A model generated the notes under the pieces. That model did not search any database. It was not told where the DNA came from and saw only the letters and a program-made list of their open reading frames with translations. This document shows positions 20,605-30,954 of a stretch of DNA of 64,000 bases, one piece after another. The position numbers and the translations under genes are program-made. The DNA comes from Chrysophaeum taylorii (Eukaryota > Sar > Pelagophyceae > Pelagomonadales > Pelagomonadaceae): NCBI GenBank assembly GCA_029834535.1, contig JAQMWT010000671.1, positions 419,612-483,611 on the forward strand. Direction: 5' to 3'. The stretch's first letter is position 1. The number at the start of each line of letters is the position of its first letter.

Positions 20605-21971
20605 TTAACTTAAAGACTCTAAATTAATAGAGTTTTACAGGTTGTTCCACAAAATATCAGTGCCAAATCGCCAAAAAAATAAACAAGAAATAATTTTACG
20701 AGTTTCTGGCGCACAGTACGCAAAGTGTCCTACATTGCTAAGGCTACAGATAGGCTGTGCGGTCATATGCGACACAGCACACGCTTTATCAGGAAAGCAG
20801 GCCCCAAAGAGACCAGCTCTACATGACTCGCCACGCCCGAAATAATTTCGCCGTGAGAACGTACCAAAAGCCGACGACGACCACGGTGGCAAGCAAGGCC
20901 TCCTTCAAGACCGTGAAAGCCGGGAGAAACAAAGCCAGCTCGGTACCTCTTGGTCTGAGCGACAAGTCGCTCGAAGCGCCTCTGTTCCATACGAGGCACC
21001 TCGTGGGCCTTCAAAGAGACGACGAAGGGGAGGACATACGCTGGTCAATTCCTGGGGTCGTCCTGCGCCCTCACAGCCACCATAACACCATGGAGCCGCT
21101 GTTGTACGGGTAGTCCAGGGGCTCCATAACCGCCATGGAGGCAGCGTGTACTGTATCGAGACGACGAGGGTGTTGACAGCGGCGTCCGTTGGGTCGGCAG
21201 GAGACCGCGGGCTTCAGCTACGCGATGGCGCGAGTCGGCGATGATTGGCGATCGGGGGGGCAGAACCCATCTCGAAAGAGTGTTGAAGCTGGAAGGGAGT
21301 GCGAACATGTCAGCCATGGTTAGAGCACTGGTTCGTGCCATTGGTGAACGCGACTGGAGACTTAATGCTCTCGTGGCGGACGTAACTTACTTTAGCCCAG
21401 CCGAGTGCGTGGGGCGTAGGCTAATCCCAGTGCCGTAGCGCACGGGACCAGAATCACAATAGAAAGGGGAGTCTGGTTTGGACTTGAATCGATGTGCGAT
21501 TCGGTCTTTGGCGAGAGTGAACCAGGACTTTGCTAGTATTCTCTGGCGCATGCCCGCGTAGACGCGTCGCCTCCGCGTATTCTCGAACAACTCCTTTTTC
21601 TTCGCCTCGATGTTGTGACCGCGCGTGTATAGACTGACAATCAGCTTCGTCGTCGACTTTCTTCTTCTGCGTCCCCTGTCCCTTTCCAAATGAATGTCCC
21701 GGCTGCCAACTTGCCTGTCCGGGAGGCAAACCGTGCGAACGTGCGTCGCGAGGACAGATGCTCTCGCACATCGTAAGTTCAGAAGACGCCGATCTTTATA
21801 GTGAATATGTGGGCTGGGGCGTCGTATGTGTAGAGAAGGCGGCTCATCGCGCAGTGCAGCGATTGTGGTTGTCCGTTCATTTGGGCGACGAGCGGGAGGG
21901 AGTTGAGTTTACACCGCGAGATGTCAAAGTCGAGCTCATATTTATTAGTGGTCGGTCCCGGGGAGTCGGGA
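20605..21971. other. Intergenic, no gene supported
   Basis: Frames at 20757-21113 and 21387-21771 have no domain and no consistent composition. Nothing further seen. Confidence 0.4.
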
Positions 21972-23027
21972 CTAATAAGAAAGGCGCTCGAAGACGAGGA
22001 CGGGATTTGCGCACTTCCCTGTGCGGCGGAGGATGAGGACTTTAGAATCGAGGTAGGTGCACGTCTTAAGTCCGTCGAATGGATTGCCGACGGCGATGAA
22101 GTCGATGATATTGTCAGCGCGTGCCTGGAAGGCGGCCGCTAGGTCGTTGACTTCGCAGCGCAGGGGAACGCCGAGGGGGAGACTAGAACCGGTGGTGCGG
22201 GACATGTCCGGTCCGAAGAGCTTGATGGTGGTGTCGACGGGGTGGCCAACGAGGTGCTTCTCGCACGAACAGGCCGGTGCGTGGGCGAGTCGCCAGGTGC
22301 CAAGGAGCTGCGGGGAGGTCGCCGGGGCCTTTTTGCCCGAGCGATTTTCGAACGTGTCGACGAGTGCGAGGACACCCAGGAGATCGCCGTCCCTGGCCTT
22401 GTCAAACAAATCGTCGGCTATCGTCGCGTACCGTTCCTCCTGGTGCACCTTCCAGGTGGGGAGCGCGTGGAGGACGGTTCTGTCGCGGCTGAAGCGGCGC
22501 CACTTGAGCACTGCAGCCTTGGAGCGTTCGAGGGTTGCGGCGTGCCGGAGCAAGGGTAGAGCGTTCTTTCCATACTTGGACTCGCACAGGCCCCAAGCAC
22601 AATACAAGGAGGCACCCCGCTCCTTGAGTCGCGGGGTCTTTGACTTGGCGGCACCGAGGATTTTCGCGCCCTGGCGGAAAACGGCGACGGATCCGGTGAT
22701 ATTGCCCGCGCGCTGCTCGACGAGCGCGAGCCGCAGACAAGCGTCGGCGAGAAATTCCGGTGCGTGCGAGCCGTATCGATCGAGGTAATACGTGTAGGCG
22801 GCGCGCGCTTTGTCGAGGAGGCCGTCTTTCACGGCGAGCCGCGCCGTCCGCACGTACCGCCACGCAATTTCTCGCTCCTTGGGGTCCGAGGCGCCTGTTG
22901 TTTTGCGCCGCCACCCCGCCTCCACGCCCTCGAGCCGCGTGCCGGGCGTGCTGGGCGTGCCGGGCGCCTGGAAAGCCCTCGTCGTCGTAACCACGATCAT
23001 CATCACCAACGTCATCATCATCATCAT
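21972..23027 (-). CDS. Plastid-targeted TPR protein with a PAP/fibrillin-like C-terminus
   Basis: 351 residues, starting in a run of five Met codons; the longer frame upstream begins with GTG. The N-terminus (MMMMMTLVMMIVVTTTRAF then QAPGTP) is a signal peptide with the Phe at the expected cleavage junction of heterokont plastid proteins. Residues about 50-190 are helical repeats of TPR type (AWRYVRTARLAVKDGLLDKA, LADACLRLALVEQRAGNI). The last 110 residues look like a PAP/fibrillin domain: LLGTWRLAHAP, a long middle part, then TYLDSKVLILRR and NPVLVFERL. The latter matches the family's closing T-Y-L-D-x-x-x-R-I-x-R...F-V-L pattern. Fibrillins sit on plastoglobules and thylakoids and handle lipids. 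The gene is divergent from flavodoxin with about 250 bases between starts, so the pair may share a promoter. Confidence 0.7.
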   Translation of the reverse strand: MMMMMTLVMMIVVTTTRAFQAPGTPSTPGTRLEGVEAGWRRKTTGASDPKEREIAWRYVRTARLAVKDGLLDKARAAYTYYLDRYGSHAPEFLADACLRLALVEQRAGNITGSVAVFRQGAKILGAAKSKTPRLKERGASLYCAWGLCESKYGKNALPLLRHAATLERSKAAVLKWRRFSRDRTVLHALPTWKVHQEERYATIADDLFDKARDGDLLGVLALVDTFENRSGKKAPATSPQLLGTWRLAHAPACSCEKHLVGHPVDTTIKLFGPDMSRTTGSSLPLGVPLRCEVNDLAAAFQARADNIIDFIAVGNPFDGLKTCTYLDSKVLILRRTGKCANPVLVFERLSY

Positions 23028-23276
23028 CTTGAAGGCTGCTTGGGGGCTGGCTTGTTGCACAAGAACAGGAGGACGCGCGCGCGTTCAGGCCGTTTAAAAA
23101 AGTAGTGCGACACTACTCTACTAGAATGAGTGTTTACAATCAACTTCAACGACCGAATACAGGCACGTGTGCTGTCGCGTGCACACTGACATGCGTGGCC
23201 AGTAGTCGTTCGCTCAATTCGTACATTTATGTACAAAGCGTATCTCTACCTTAATCGCGATCAAAAAGCAGCTATC

Positions 23277-23879
23277 ATGTTCACCACGCTCCTCCTCCCG
23301 ACAGTGGTGACGACGGCCTTCAGTCCTGCCTACACGACGACTCCCCGCCTCAAGCCGCTCAACGCCGTCGGCATCTTCTATTCGACAACGACGGGCAACA
23401 CCGAGACGATCGCGGGCTACATTCAGGAGGCGACCGGCCTCGACGAGATCTACGACATCGGCAGCGTCGAGGCTTCGACCTTCACCGGTTTTGATGGCAT
23501 GATCTGTGGGGCCCCGACCTGGCACACGGGCGCCGACGAGCAGCGATCGGGGACGTCGTGGGACGACGTGCTGTACGGATGGATGCAGGAGGCCGACCTC
23601 AGCGGGAAGACCATCGCCATCTTCGGCGTCGGCGACCAGGGCTCCTATGCCGAGAACTTTTGCGACGCCGCCGGCGAGCTCTACGACGTTTTGACGGAGC
23701 GCGGCGCTAAGGTCATCGGCTTTACTTCCACCGACGGCTACGATCACGACGACTCTAAGGCTATCCGCGATGGCATGTTTTGCGGCCTTATGTGCGACGA
23801 GGACAACCAGTACGACCTTTCCGCAGAGCGCGCCTCTACCTGGATCTCTAAACTCAAGGCCGACGGCATGCCTTTTTAA
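23277..23879 (+). CDS. Plastid flavodoxin
   Basis: Electron carrier with FMN that replaces ferredoxin when iron is scarce. I place the start at 23277 (MFTTLLLPTVVTTAFSPAY); an in-frame ATG 16 codons upstream adds residues before the signal peptide. The signal peptide ends A-F-S-P, the plastid motif, followed by a transit-peptide-like TTTPRLKPLNA. The mature domain has the FMN phosphate loop STTTGNTE, the flavin-stacking Trp in GAPTWHTGAD, the GVGDQGSYAENFCDA segment with the second stacking aromatic Tyr, and a closing helix (AERASTWISKLK). The extra segment around YDHDDSKAIRDGMFCG makes it the long-chain type. Total is 200 residues, as expected for a precursor. The codons before the stop are part of a 67-bp tandem duplication. 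Confidence 0.95.
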   Translation: MFTTLLLPTVVTTAFSPAYTTTPRLKPLNAVGIFYSTTTGNTETIAGYIQEATGLDEIYDIGSVEASTFTGFDGMICGAPTWHTGADEQRSGTSWDDVLYGWMQEADLSGKTIAIFGVGDQGSYAENFCDAAGELYDVLTERGAKVIGFTSTDGYDHDDSKAIRDGMFCGLMCDEDNQYDLSAERASTWISKLKADGMPF

Positions 23880-24001
23880 ATGGAACGCACTGAAGCACCT
23901 TTGACGACGAAGACGACAACGCGAAGGCTGCGGCATGCCTTTTTAAATGGAACGCACTGAAGCACCTTTGACGACGAAGACGACAACGCGAAGGCTGCGG
24001 C
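23864..24001. repeat. 67-bp tandem duplication across the flavodoxin stop codon
   Basis: The unit starting CGGCATGCCTTTTTAAATGG recurs exactly 67 bases later. The first copy contains the last four codons and TAA of flavodoxin; the second lies in the 3' flank. No mismatches are seen, so the event is recent. Confidence 0.92.
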
Positions 24002-24972
24002 CCCCACCCATCGCGAGTTTGCGAGGCTGCGGCAACAGGACGTGGCGGTTGTCGTAATTGTTGCCGTAATGATAACAAACGGGCCTTCCGATTGACTTTG
24101 GAGATGGGGAGTTTCGAAAGAGCACTGGTCGCAAACACCCCGTCCACAATCTAGTAGAGTCGGGGCTGTTTCGACGGAGAGATGAACCGAGTTCTCTTGC
24201 CCGCGAACTCGAAAATCGCGCGCCGTGTCCCGCGTGGTCGAGTGTCAAGCGCGCGCGGTTTACCGAGACATCGACGGCGTGACGCTTGTGGTTATCGCAG
24301 CCCAACGTTGGACCTGCGCGCCTGGGTGGTGATCGAGAGTACTAGCGGAAGTACCGGGCGGGCAATATTGTTCGCTGCCTGTCTCGGCGTTGTCGCCGTC
24401 GTCGACGCGTCTATATATCTGCGAGCACCAAAAAAAGCGGTGATTCGATTGATCATCGAGCTTGTTTAGTACAAGTGCAGCGTGCTTATTTGGAACCACA
24501 AGGAGACATCCATAATGTAATCATAAGCGTCCGCAATAGCAGCACCGACGTCGCCGCGGCCTCGTACAGAACAGGTCATTTTCTTTCTTTTTCTGCGTCG
24601 CCGCCGCCAAGATGTCATGATTTTCCGTTCGACGACCTTGGTGGGCTCGCTTTGTGGCGTCCACCAGGAGCTGTGCTGCGTTCTGGATCGTGACGATCCT
24701 CGCGATGCACGTCACACACGCCGCCGCTGTGGCTTCTTCACCACCTAAGTCCCTCGAAGATGTCTCGGCACGGTAGAATCCTCGTAAGCGAGCACGCGGG
24801 TGGGTAGAGCACGACGGGAATATTGTTCGGATCATCTCGCTGATTCCCATGTCAATCGCGCTACTTATTGTTATTACCACACAGCAGAAACGGCGCATAT
24901 TCTCGGAGAAGGAAGGGGGGGGGGGTCACGCCGCACGCTGCTTATTTTTTTGTTACCTCGGTCTACTGTATA
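24002..24972. other. Intergenic, no gene supported
   Basis: A minus frame 24521-24898 and plus frames near 24182 are Arg/Cys-rich and lack domains. Nothing else seen. Confidence 0.4.
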
Positions 24973-26232
24973 CTATCCTTCAATATTATAAAGGCCGTGG
25001 TGCGGGGCGAAACATTGGCGGGGCAAGGGCTCCGCGGGGTCGAGGTCGGACGTGTTGAGTCCGAGGGAGCGCATCGCGTCGAAGGGCGGAGTGACGTGGT
25101 GGGGGGTGAGGGGGAATGTGGCTCGAAGGTAGTCGAGGTAGGTGAGGTCGCAGAGGCGGCACATCGCCGCGACGCGGTCCTTTATGAGGGGAGTTTTCCG
25201 ATTGCGTTGAAAAGTAGCTTTGGTGACTGCAGCCAGGGCGTCGGCGTCGACGAGGGCGTCGTGGTTGTCGCGTGCGGCTTGGACGGCGTCCCGAACCGGC
25301 TGCGGTGCTGTGTCGAAGGGTTGTTCCCTTGATATTTTGTCATGCCACTTGAAGTAGGAGCGCCATCGCGTTTCGTCGCTCCCGACCTCCTCGAGGTAGT
25401 CCGCCAATTGTCTCGGATTTCGGAAGCGACTCGCGTCGATGAACCAGTCATCTTCGCCAAATAATCTCAACTCCCCGACGTCGGGGGCCCCGAGATACAC
25501 GGGAACCGCACCAACGATCAACGGATTTCGCAGCAATTTCTCGGAAACGTAACCGTTCGCGATAGAATTTTCAAAACATAGCCAAAATTTGTACCGCGAG
25601 GCGAAAATTTCGTTCGATCGCCTTCCCCCGCGGCAGGCCCCGAATTCGTCCACCTGCACATATCTTCGGAGCTCGGCGAGGTATTGGGTTCGGGGCTGCG
25701 GACCGCAATGGGACGAAACGAAAACGGCGAACCTATCTTTTCGATCGATTTTTGGTTTGCGAAGCTGGAGCGGAAAGAAAGAGGGGTTAAGGATCGAGGA
25801 AGTAAAGAATACTCCCATCAGAAGATCGAACTCGAGCTGCGTCGTCTCCCAGGCACCGGCGGCCCAGGACGTTTCTCTCCAGTACAACGCGCGAAACAAT
25901 AATTTATCGCGTCGCGGCGGAACGATCCAGGACAACGGAAATTTACCGCGTAGCAGCTTTGCGCTCACTAGGAGCACGTCGGCGTCGTGCGTCGCGGCGA
26001 TCGCCTCCTCCGCACTTCTAGGCACTTGGACGCCTTTGAATTCGCATTCGCGACGGCACGAATTCGACTGCACGCGTCGGATGCTGCCGTCGGCGCCATC
26101 TACCACGACGAGACCGCCAAGCCTCTCCTCGTGCGGCGTCCACCCCGTCTTGTGGGTGTTGTTCGTATCTGTCCAGTACACCACCGTCACCGCCCTCGCA
26201 ACAACCCCAACCAACAACCACAATCGGGCCAT
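24973..26232 (-). CDS. GT10-family fucosyltransferase (alpha-1,3/4 type)
   Basis: 419 residues from the ATG at 26232, which places a signal/anchor (MARLWLLVGVVARAVTVVYW) at the N-terminus as expected for a Golgi enzyme; the open frame extends 35 codons further upstream. The catalytic signature lies at about residues 205-245: SRYKFWLCFENS, then GYVSEKLLRNPLIVGAVPVY and LGAPDV. This is the conserved GDP-fucose-binding motif of alpha-1,3-fucosyltransferases. Then come DDWFIDASRFRNPRQLADYL and YFKWHD, the usual continuation. Other conserved blocks such as LLMGVFFTSSI and VFVSSHCGPQPRTQYLAELR (acceptor side) are upstream. The enzyme would transfer fucose from GDP-fucose to N-acetylglucosamine or a related sugar on glycoproteins. 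Linkage specificity cannot be read from sequence. Confidence 0.88.
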   Translation of the reverse strand: MARLWLLVGVVARAVTVVYWTDTNNTHKTGWTPHEERLGGLVVVDGADGSIRRVQSNSCRRECEFKGVQVPRSAEEAIAATHDADVLLVSAKLLRGKFPLSWIVPPRRDKLLFRALYWRETSWAAGAWETTQLEFDLLMGVFFTSSILNPSFFPLQLRKPKIDRKDRFAVFVSSHCGPQPRTQYLAELRRYVQVDEFGACRGGRRSNEIFASRYKFWLCFENSIANGYVSEKLLRNPLIVGAVPVYLGAPDVGELRLFGEDDWFIDASRFRNPRQLADYLEEVGSDETRWRSYFKWHDKISREQPFDTAPQPVRDAVQAARDNHDALVDADALAAVTKATFQRNRKTPLIKDRVAAMCRLCDLTYLDYLRATFPLTPHHVTPPFDAMRSLGLNTSDLDPAEPLPRQCFAPHHGLYNIEG

Positions 26233-27058
26233 CTTCACTCTAGGGTCTGATGACGTCACGTTTTCTGGATAAAACGAACGAACGCAGGCTCTTCTTAATT
26301 CGACATCCGACGGTGAGGCCGACGTGCTGTGGTACACATCGACAATGACTGACCGATTGACTCTCGAAGGCGTGCGAAAGTCTCGCCAAGAGAAGTGCCG
26401 CCGGAAGTTTTAAGCTTTTTTGGGCTTCCGGCTGTAGTTCTACGAGGGGTTCGAAGTTTTGTTCGACCATGGCCTGTGCGTCAAGCATTATTGAAATCTA
26501 TAGTGCGTCGCGATACGTTCTGGGGCGGGCGGGCGGGCGGGCCAACACTATTGAGATCGTGCGGTAGGTCGCTATGTCGTCGAATGGATGAGTACACACA
26601 GCGTCGGAAGATCGTCGATCTCGAGTGGTGGCGCGAGAAGAAGCCGCGCGCGCGGCTACAGGTTGGGGGGGACTTCTGGAAGAAATGGACGGTCGTCGCT
26701 CACTCTCTGAAAAAAGGCATCGAGCTGGAATCGACTAAGCGAGCGGCTCGCTACTCTCGGCTCCGACGACCACGCAAAGGGGAGAGCCTGGTGGTGGTCG
26801 CAACACGAGGCGTGTTGCGTGGCGCGCGCGTTCCTACTCACTCACCGTGACGACATCAAGTCGACGACGACCGCGAAAACTATTGGTTCAACACACATAT
26901 ATATGGCCCGGGCCGGACTTCGAGCCGCGATGAGGATGCTCAACACATGATAGGAAAGTGCGACCGCGGTCTTCGCGCCGCCAACAGATGTTCGCAACAA
27001 TCAGCCACTTGCCATAAAAATTAGTAACACTCCTAATACTAAAAAAAACTCGTATACT
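26233..27058. other. Intergenic, with a short G-rich run
   Basis: No gene supported; the frame at 26395-26850 has no domain. A GGGCGGGCGGGCGGGC run at about 26523-26540 could form a G-quadruplex. A TATATATGG at about 26897 is not clearly linked to a gene. Confidence 0.4.
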
Positions 27059-28837
27059 CTAGGCAGAAGAAGAAGAACGGCCGCGTCCTCGAGGCGAGGA
27101 GCGGGGTCCTCGGCCCCTACCCCCATTACCGCGGCCACCATAACCGCGACCACCATAACTGCGGCCATACCCGCCTCGGGGTGAGGGCCTCGCAGCAGCA
27201 CCAGCACCAGCAGGGGGAGGCTTGAGCTTGGGGAGCGTGTCGAGGGTAGTGTCGAAGGCGGGGTCGCCAGCGAGGGAATTTTCTGCAGCTTCCTTGGGGA
27301 CGTCGAAGACGGCCCCGCCGGCCGCCGTGAGGCGCATCCCTTTGACTTTGTCGCAGGCGTCGGGGCTGAGCTTCCTGCGGAGAGCCGCCCAGACCGCGGA
27401 GATGCGGTCGGCCGTTGTGTTATAAACAACGGTGACGTAATTCTCGGTATTCGAGAGCAGCGAGCGCGCGGGCGGCGCGGCCTCGTAGCCCGCCAACGCC
27501 GCCAACGCTTTTGCGAGGGCGTCGGGTGTTTCTTTGAGGAGGGCCTGGGCGGTCGCCTCGAAGAGCGGCACGACGTCGTCGTTGGTGGCTCTTATCGCGT
27601 CCGCGGCTTTTTGGGCTCTCGACTCCAAGATGTCGCTCGCCCTCGGCGCGCCAACCCATTCGAAATTCCCCAGAGATCGTTCGATCGCCTCGAGCGTCGC
27701 GCGCTGGCGCGGACCATACAGCGTCACGCACACGCCTTTCTGACCCGCGCGGCCCGTGCGGCCGGACCTGTGGGTATAGGTCTCGACGTCGGCGCGACCC
27801 GTACGCGTCGCCGGCGGCTTGTTCATTATCACGAGCTCCACGCTCATGTCCAGGCCCCGCGCCGCCACGTCGGTGGCCACCAGCACCGACAACTTGCCGT
27901 CCCGAAAGGCGGCAATAGTTTTCTCGCGGTCCTTCTGAGAAATATCGCCGTGAAGGGCACGGCATTCGCAGCTCAAAGCCTCGACCATCTCGTTGCACTC
28001 GACCTTCGTCTCGCAAAACACCAAGGTCTTACCCTCGTACTGGGCCTGGACGTCGTTGACGGTCTCGTGGACCTGCTGCCAGTGCGCCGGGACGCAGAGG
28101 TGGCGAATATCCGCGTTGGACTTCCTATCGCCGACTTCGACCTTTTCCAGGTTCTTCGCGTACTTCTCGGCAGCCGTCGAGACCCACTGCGGCATCGTCG
28201 CCGAAAACAGCAAGAGCTGCTCGAACTTGGCGGCCCCAAAGATCGCCTCGAGCTCCTTCTCAAACCCCATGTCCAGCATCGAATCGGCTTCGTCGAGGAC
28301 GGCAAACTTGAGCGCGTCCACTCTCAACACTTTTCTGTCTATTAAATCCTTCGCGCGACCGGGAGTGCCGACGACGACGTCGACGCCCGCGCGAAGCGCC
28401 GAGATTTGAGGACCGTACGGCGCGCCCCCGTACACGCAAACCGACCGAAGTTTTGAACCGGCAAGCTTTGCGAACTCGGAACACACTTGGAGCGCGAGCT
28501 CGCGCGTCGGGGCCAAAACCAGAGCTCCCGGTTCCCGCGCCGACCGCAGCGTCTCTAGAATCGGGAGGCAGAAGGCGAGGGTCTTTCCGGTCCCGGTTTT
28601 CGCGCGGGCGAGAATGTCTTTCTTCTGCTCGACGATCAGCCCAAAGACGCGCGCTTGAATCGGGAACAGCGTCGATTTACCCTGGGATTCGAGGGCTTCG
28701 ATTGTTTCGGCGGACAGGCCCGACTCCCGCACGGACACTTCATCCTCCACCGCCTTCGTCTTCTTCTTGCTATTCTCCTCGCCTGCCTCGCCGCTCGTCG
28801 ACGACGCCTTCCGCTTCTTCTGCTGCTGTCCCACCAT
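27059..28837 (-). CDS. DEAD-box RNA helicase with GUCT domain, DDX21/DDX50-like
   Basis: 592 residues. A Lys-rich N-terminus (QQQKKRKAS, ENSKKKTKA) suits nuclear/nucleolar location. Helicase motifs in order: TLFPIQARV (Q motif), AKTGTGKT at about 79-86, APTRELA, GG, TPGR, DEAD at 182-185, SAT at 212-214, LVFCETK, VATDVAARGLD and HRSGRTGRAG. After the helicase core, about residues 455-535 (LLSNTENYVTVVYNTT, VKGMRLTAAGGAVFDVPKE) match the GUCT domain found in Gu/RNA helicase II. The tail is GYGGRGYGGRGNGGRGRG-like RGG repeats for RNA binding. This domain set is specific to nucleolar helicases of rRNA processing. A single uninterrupted exon covers the gene. Functional assignment is strong; orthology to DDX21 rather than a plant PRH75-type relative is not resolved. 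Confidence 0.93.
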   Translation of the reverse strand: MVGQQQKKRKASSTSGEAGEENSKKKTKAVEDEVSVRESGLSAETIEALESQGKSTLFPIQARVFGLIVEQKKDILARAKTGTGKTLAFCLPILETLRSAREPGALVLAPTRELALQVCSEFAKLAGSKLRSVCVYGGAPYGPQISALRAGVDVVVGTPGRAKDLIDRKVLRVDALKFAVLDEADSMLDMGFEKELEAIFGAAKFEQLLLFSATMPQWVSTAAEKYAKNLEKVEVGDRKSNADIRHLCVPAHWQQVHETVNDVQAQYEGKTLVFCETKVECNEMVEALSCECRALHGDISQKDREKTIAAFRDGKLSVLVATDVAARGLDMSVELVIMNKPPATRTGRADVETYTHRSGRTGRAGQKGVCVTLYGPRQRATLEAIERSLGNFEWVGAPRASDILESRAQKAADAIRATNDDVVPLFEATAQALLKETPDALAKALAALAGYEAAPPARSLLSNTENYVTVVYNTTADRISAVWAALRRKLSPDACDKVKGMRLTAAGGAVFDVPKEAAENSLAGDPAFDTTLDTLPKLKPPPAGAGAAARPSPRGGYGRSYGGRGYGGRGNGGRGRGPRSSPRGRGRSSSSA

Positions 28838-30954
28838 CGCCAGATGGATTCTGATTAGTAGTATATAACGAGTACCCTTGGGAGATTCTGGCGATCGATG
28901 TTATGATTCAGTCGCTGATGATCAGACAGACACAGAATACGGTTAGGATCATACCACCACTCACTCACTCACTCACTCACTCACTCACTCACTCACTCGG
29001 GTGTTTGTTCTGGGCGGGGACTTTATGTATCCGTGACGTCGTCGTCGAATCGTCTTCCACTGCGAAGATAGAAAGAAAAAAAAACTCGTCGAGCTCCGCA
29101 ACAACATGGAGGACAGGCTGATGTTTGTTACCAACAGAAGTCCCAGCGGGGAGCTGCTGCGAGTTTCTCATCGTCGGCAGAGCGACGTGGGACAGTGAGC
29201 TCCAAGCCCGCATTGGTCGTCGTTAACTGAAGAATGTTTATTCTTCCAGAGGATTCGTAGTTACTTCTTGACTCGAGGCTCGTGCTTGTGAAGCTGTTAC
29301 GAGAAACCACCTACAAACTGCCCCCTCGTGTTTCCGATCGTGAAGGGTCAAATCGAAGCCGAGATCAAGTCGAGAAACTAGGCGCGAAGAAGAAGAAGAA
29401 GAAGAAAACCAGCTCATCGATAAACCGTCAACTGTTACTGTCGCGGACGTGCTCTTCAACGACGATGAAAGTCAAGCGGTGAATGCCAAGGTCGAGGTTG
29501 CCTGCGTTAACACCAAGCATTCTTTTGGGTCAAAAACTCGGCTTTTCGGTCGTCGTGACCAAACTCGACTTTTCTGTGACGGAACTCAGCTTCTTCGCCC
29601 GACTCGCCTCGGCCTTTTCGCGACGAAATTTTTTAGACGCGGCGTCCGGCATAAGTCGAGACCTCCAAGAAAAGGGCTCATCTTGACCAGGCAGAAACAG
29701 CATGTTCAGGTCGAAATCGCGAGCGATCCGAAGTCGCCGTATCTCTTCCGCGAACTACTTCGAACTTCAGGAGACGCGATCTCGCCATAGTCGTCGAAGC
29801 CCAAGCTTGTTGAGGATGTGCCCGTCTTTTAGCTTATCTTGTTTTTGTACTCCCAGTTAAGAAGATGAACGCGGCTGCGGTTCTCGAACGCGCACCGAGG
29901 AGCAGTAATGGGGCCTACCGCAAACCAGATTTTCCCCACCACCATGCCGCCTCCGATGCCGACAGCCGTAATCTACGTATGTTGTCCGCTTCAACGACGT
30001 CGTCGAAAAAAACACACGACGTATGGCCACATCGACAAACTTCTCACCAAGCGTGTGGCCTCTTGGCGATGTGAGCTGAAAAGAAGACGTGAATAAAGGA
30101 GGAAAATTATGGTACCGAAGCCGAAGCCAAAAAAGAAGAACCGCCGAGGAAACCGCCGCTGCCCAGAAGACCCCCGCCGACGATGTCGGCGAGTTCGCCG
30201 CCGCCGCAGTCAAGAGCGGCTCCGCAGACAACAAACAACGTGAAGCTCGCCTCCAGCAAACCCACCCGGAAGCCCCACGCTGCTGATGACGATGCTCTTG
30301 CACCGAACACCCATGCCATTTGATTACGTATGACGAGGTGCGCTGTGCGCCCCAAAGGCCGACCTCCGAAGCACCGCCCGTTGAAAGGCGGCCACGGATG
30401 ATATCAGAAACAAATCGAAGATATTAACACAAAGAAGATGATTCCCAGCAAGTTCTGCTGCTGTGTGGTTCTCCGACGCCTCAGCTGAGCGCACTCGGCA
30501 CAACTTCAACGCGAAGGCCTTGTTCCTATGGTAAAAGTGATGGCCACAGCCAAGACGATGCGGGATGCGACATCTGCGGATATTTTATTTATTAAAGGCG
30601 AGGGGCAAAAGTTTGAAGGGATATCAGTGTTGATGGGAGTCGCGGCGGTAAGTCCTTTTTTCACGTCCCGTGGAGGAGGCGGAGAAAGAGCCATATGCCT
30701 AAACTCGACTTTTTTCGATAGACGGCTTGGCTCAAATCACGTGATGTAGTAGTCCTAGCTTTCTTACTTATGGCGCACTATGACGGCAGCCGACATCACA
30801 ACCGCTAATGAAAAAAGCGCGGGATCAAGGGAAACAACAACACACGGCGGGAAGATGGGAGCTCCTCGTAATAGAAGGTTTTCGGGGTCGGTTCGGCCGT
30901 ATGGCGACTCGCGAGAATGCTGCGTGACCACCTTGGTATTCACCGCAAGCTCTT
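28838..30954. other. Gene-poor interval with a CACT microsatellite
   Basis: A TCAC/CACT tetranucleotide repeat fills 28959-28998. The frames at 29449-29790, 29857-30303 and 30089-30286 have no recognisable domain. No gene supported. Confidence 0.4.

Noticed and set aside
22402-22914. A second minus-strand ORF in the TPR/fibrillin gene
   Set aside because: Alternative frame within the real gene; Arg/Pro/Ala-rich with no domain.
27611-28345. A 244-residue plus-strand ORF
   Set aside because: Antisense shadow of the DEAD-box helicase.
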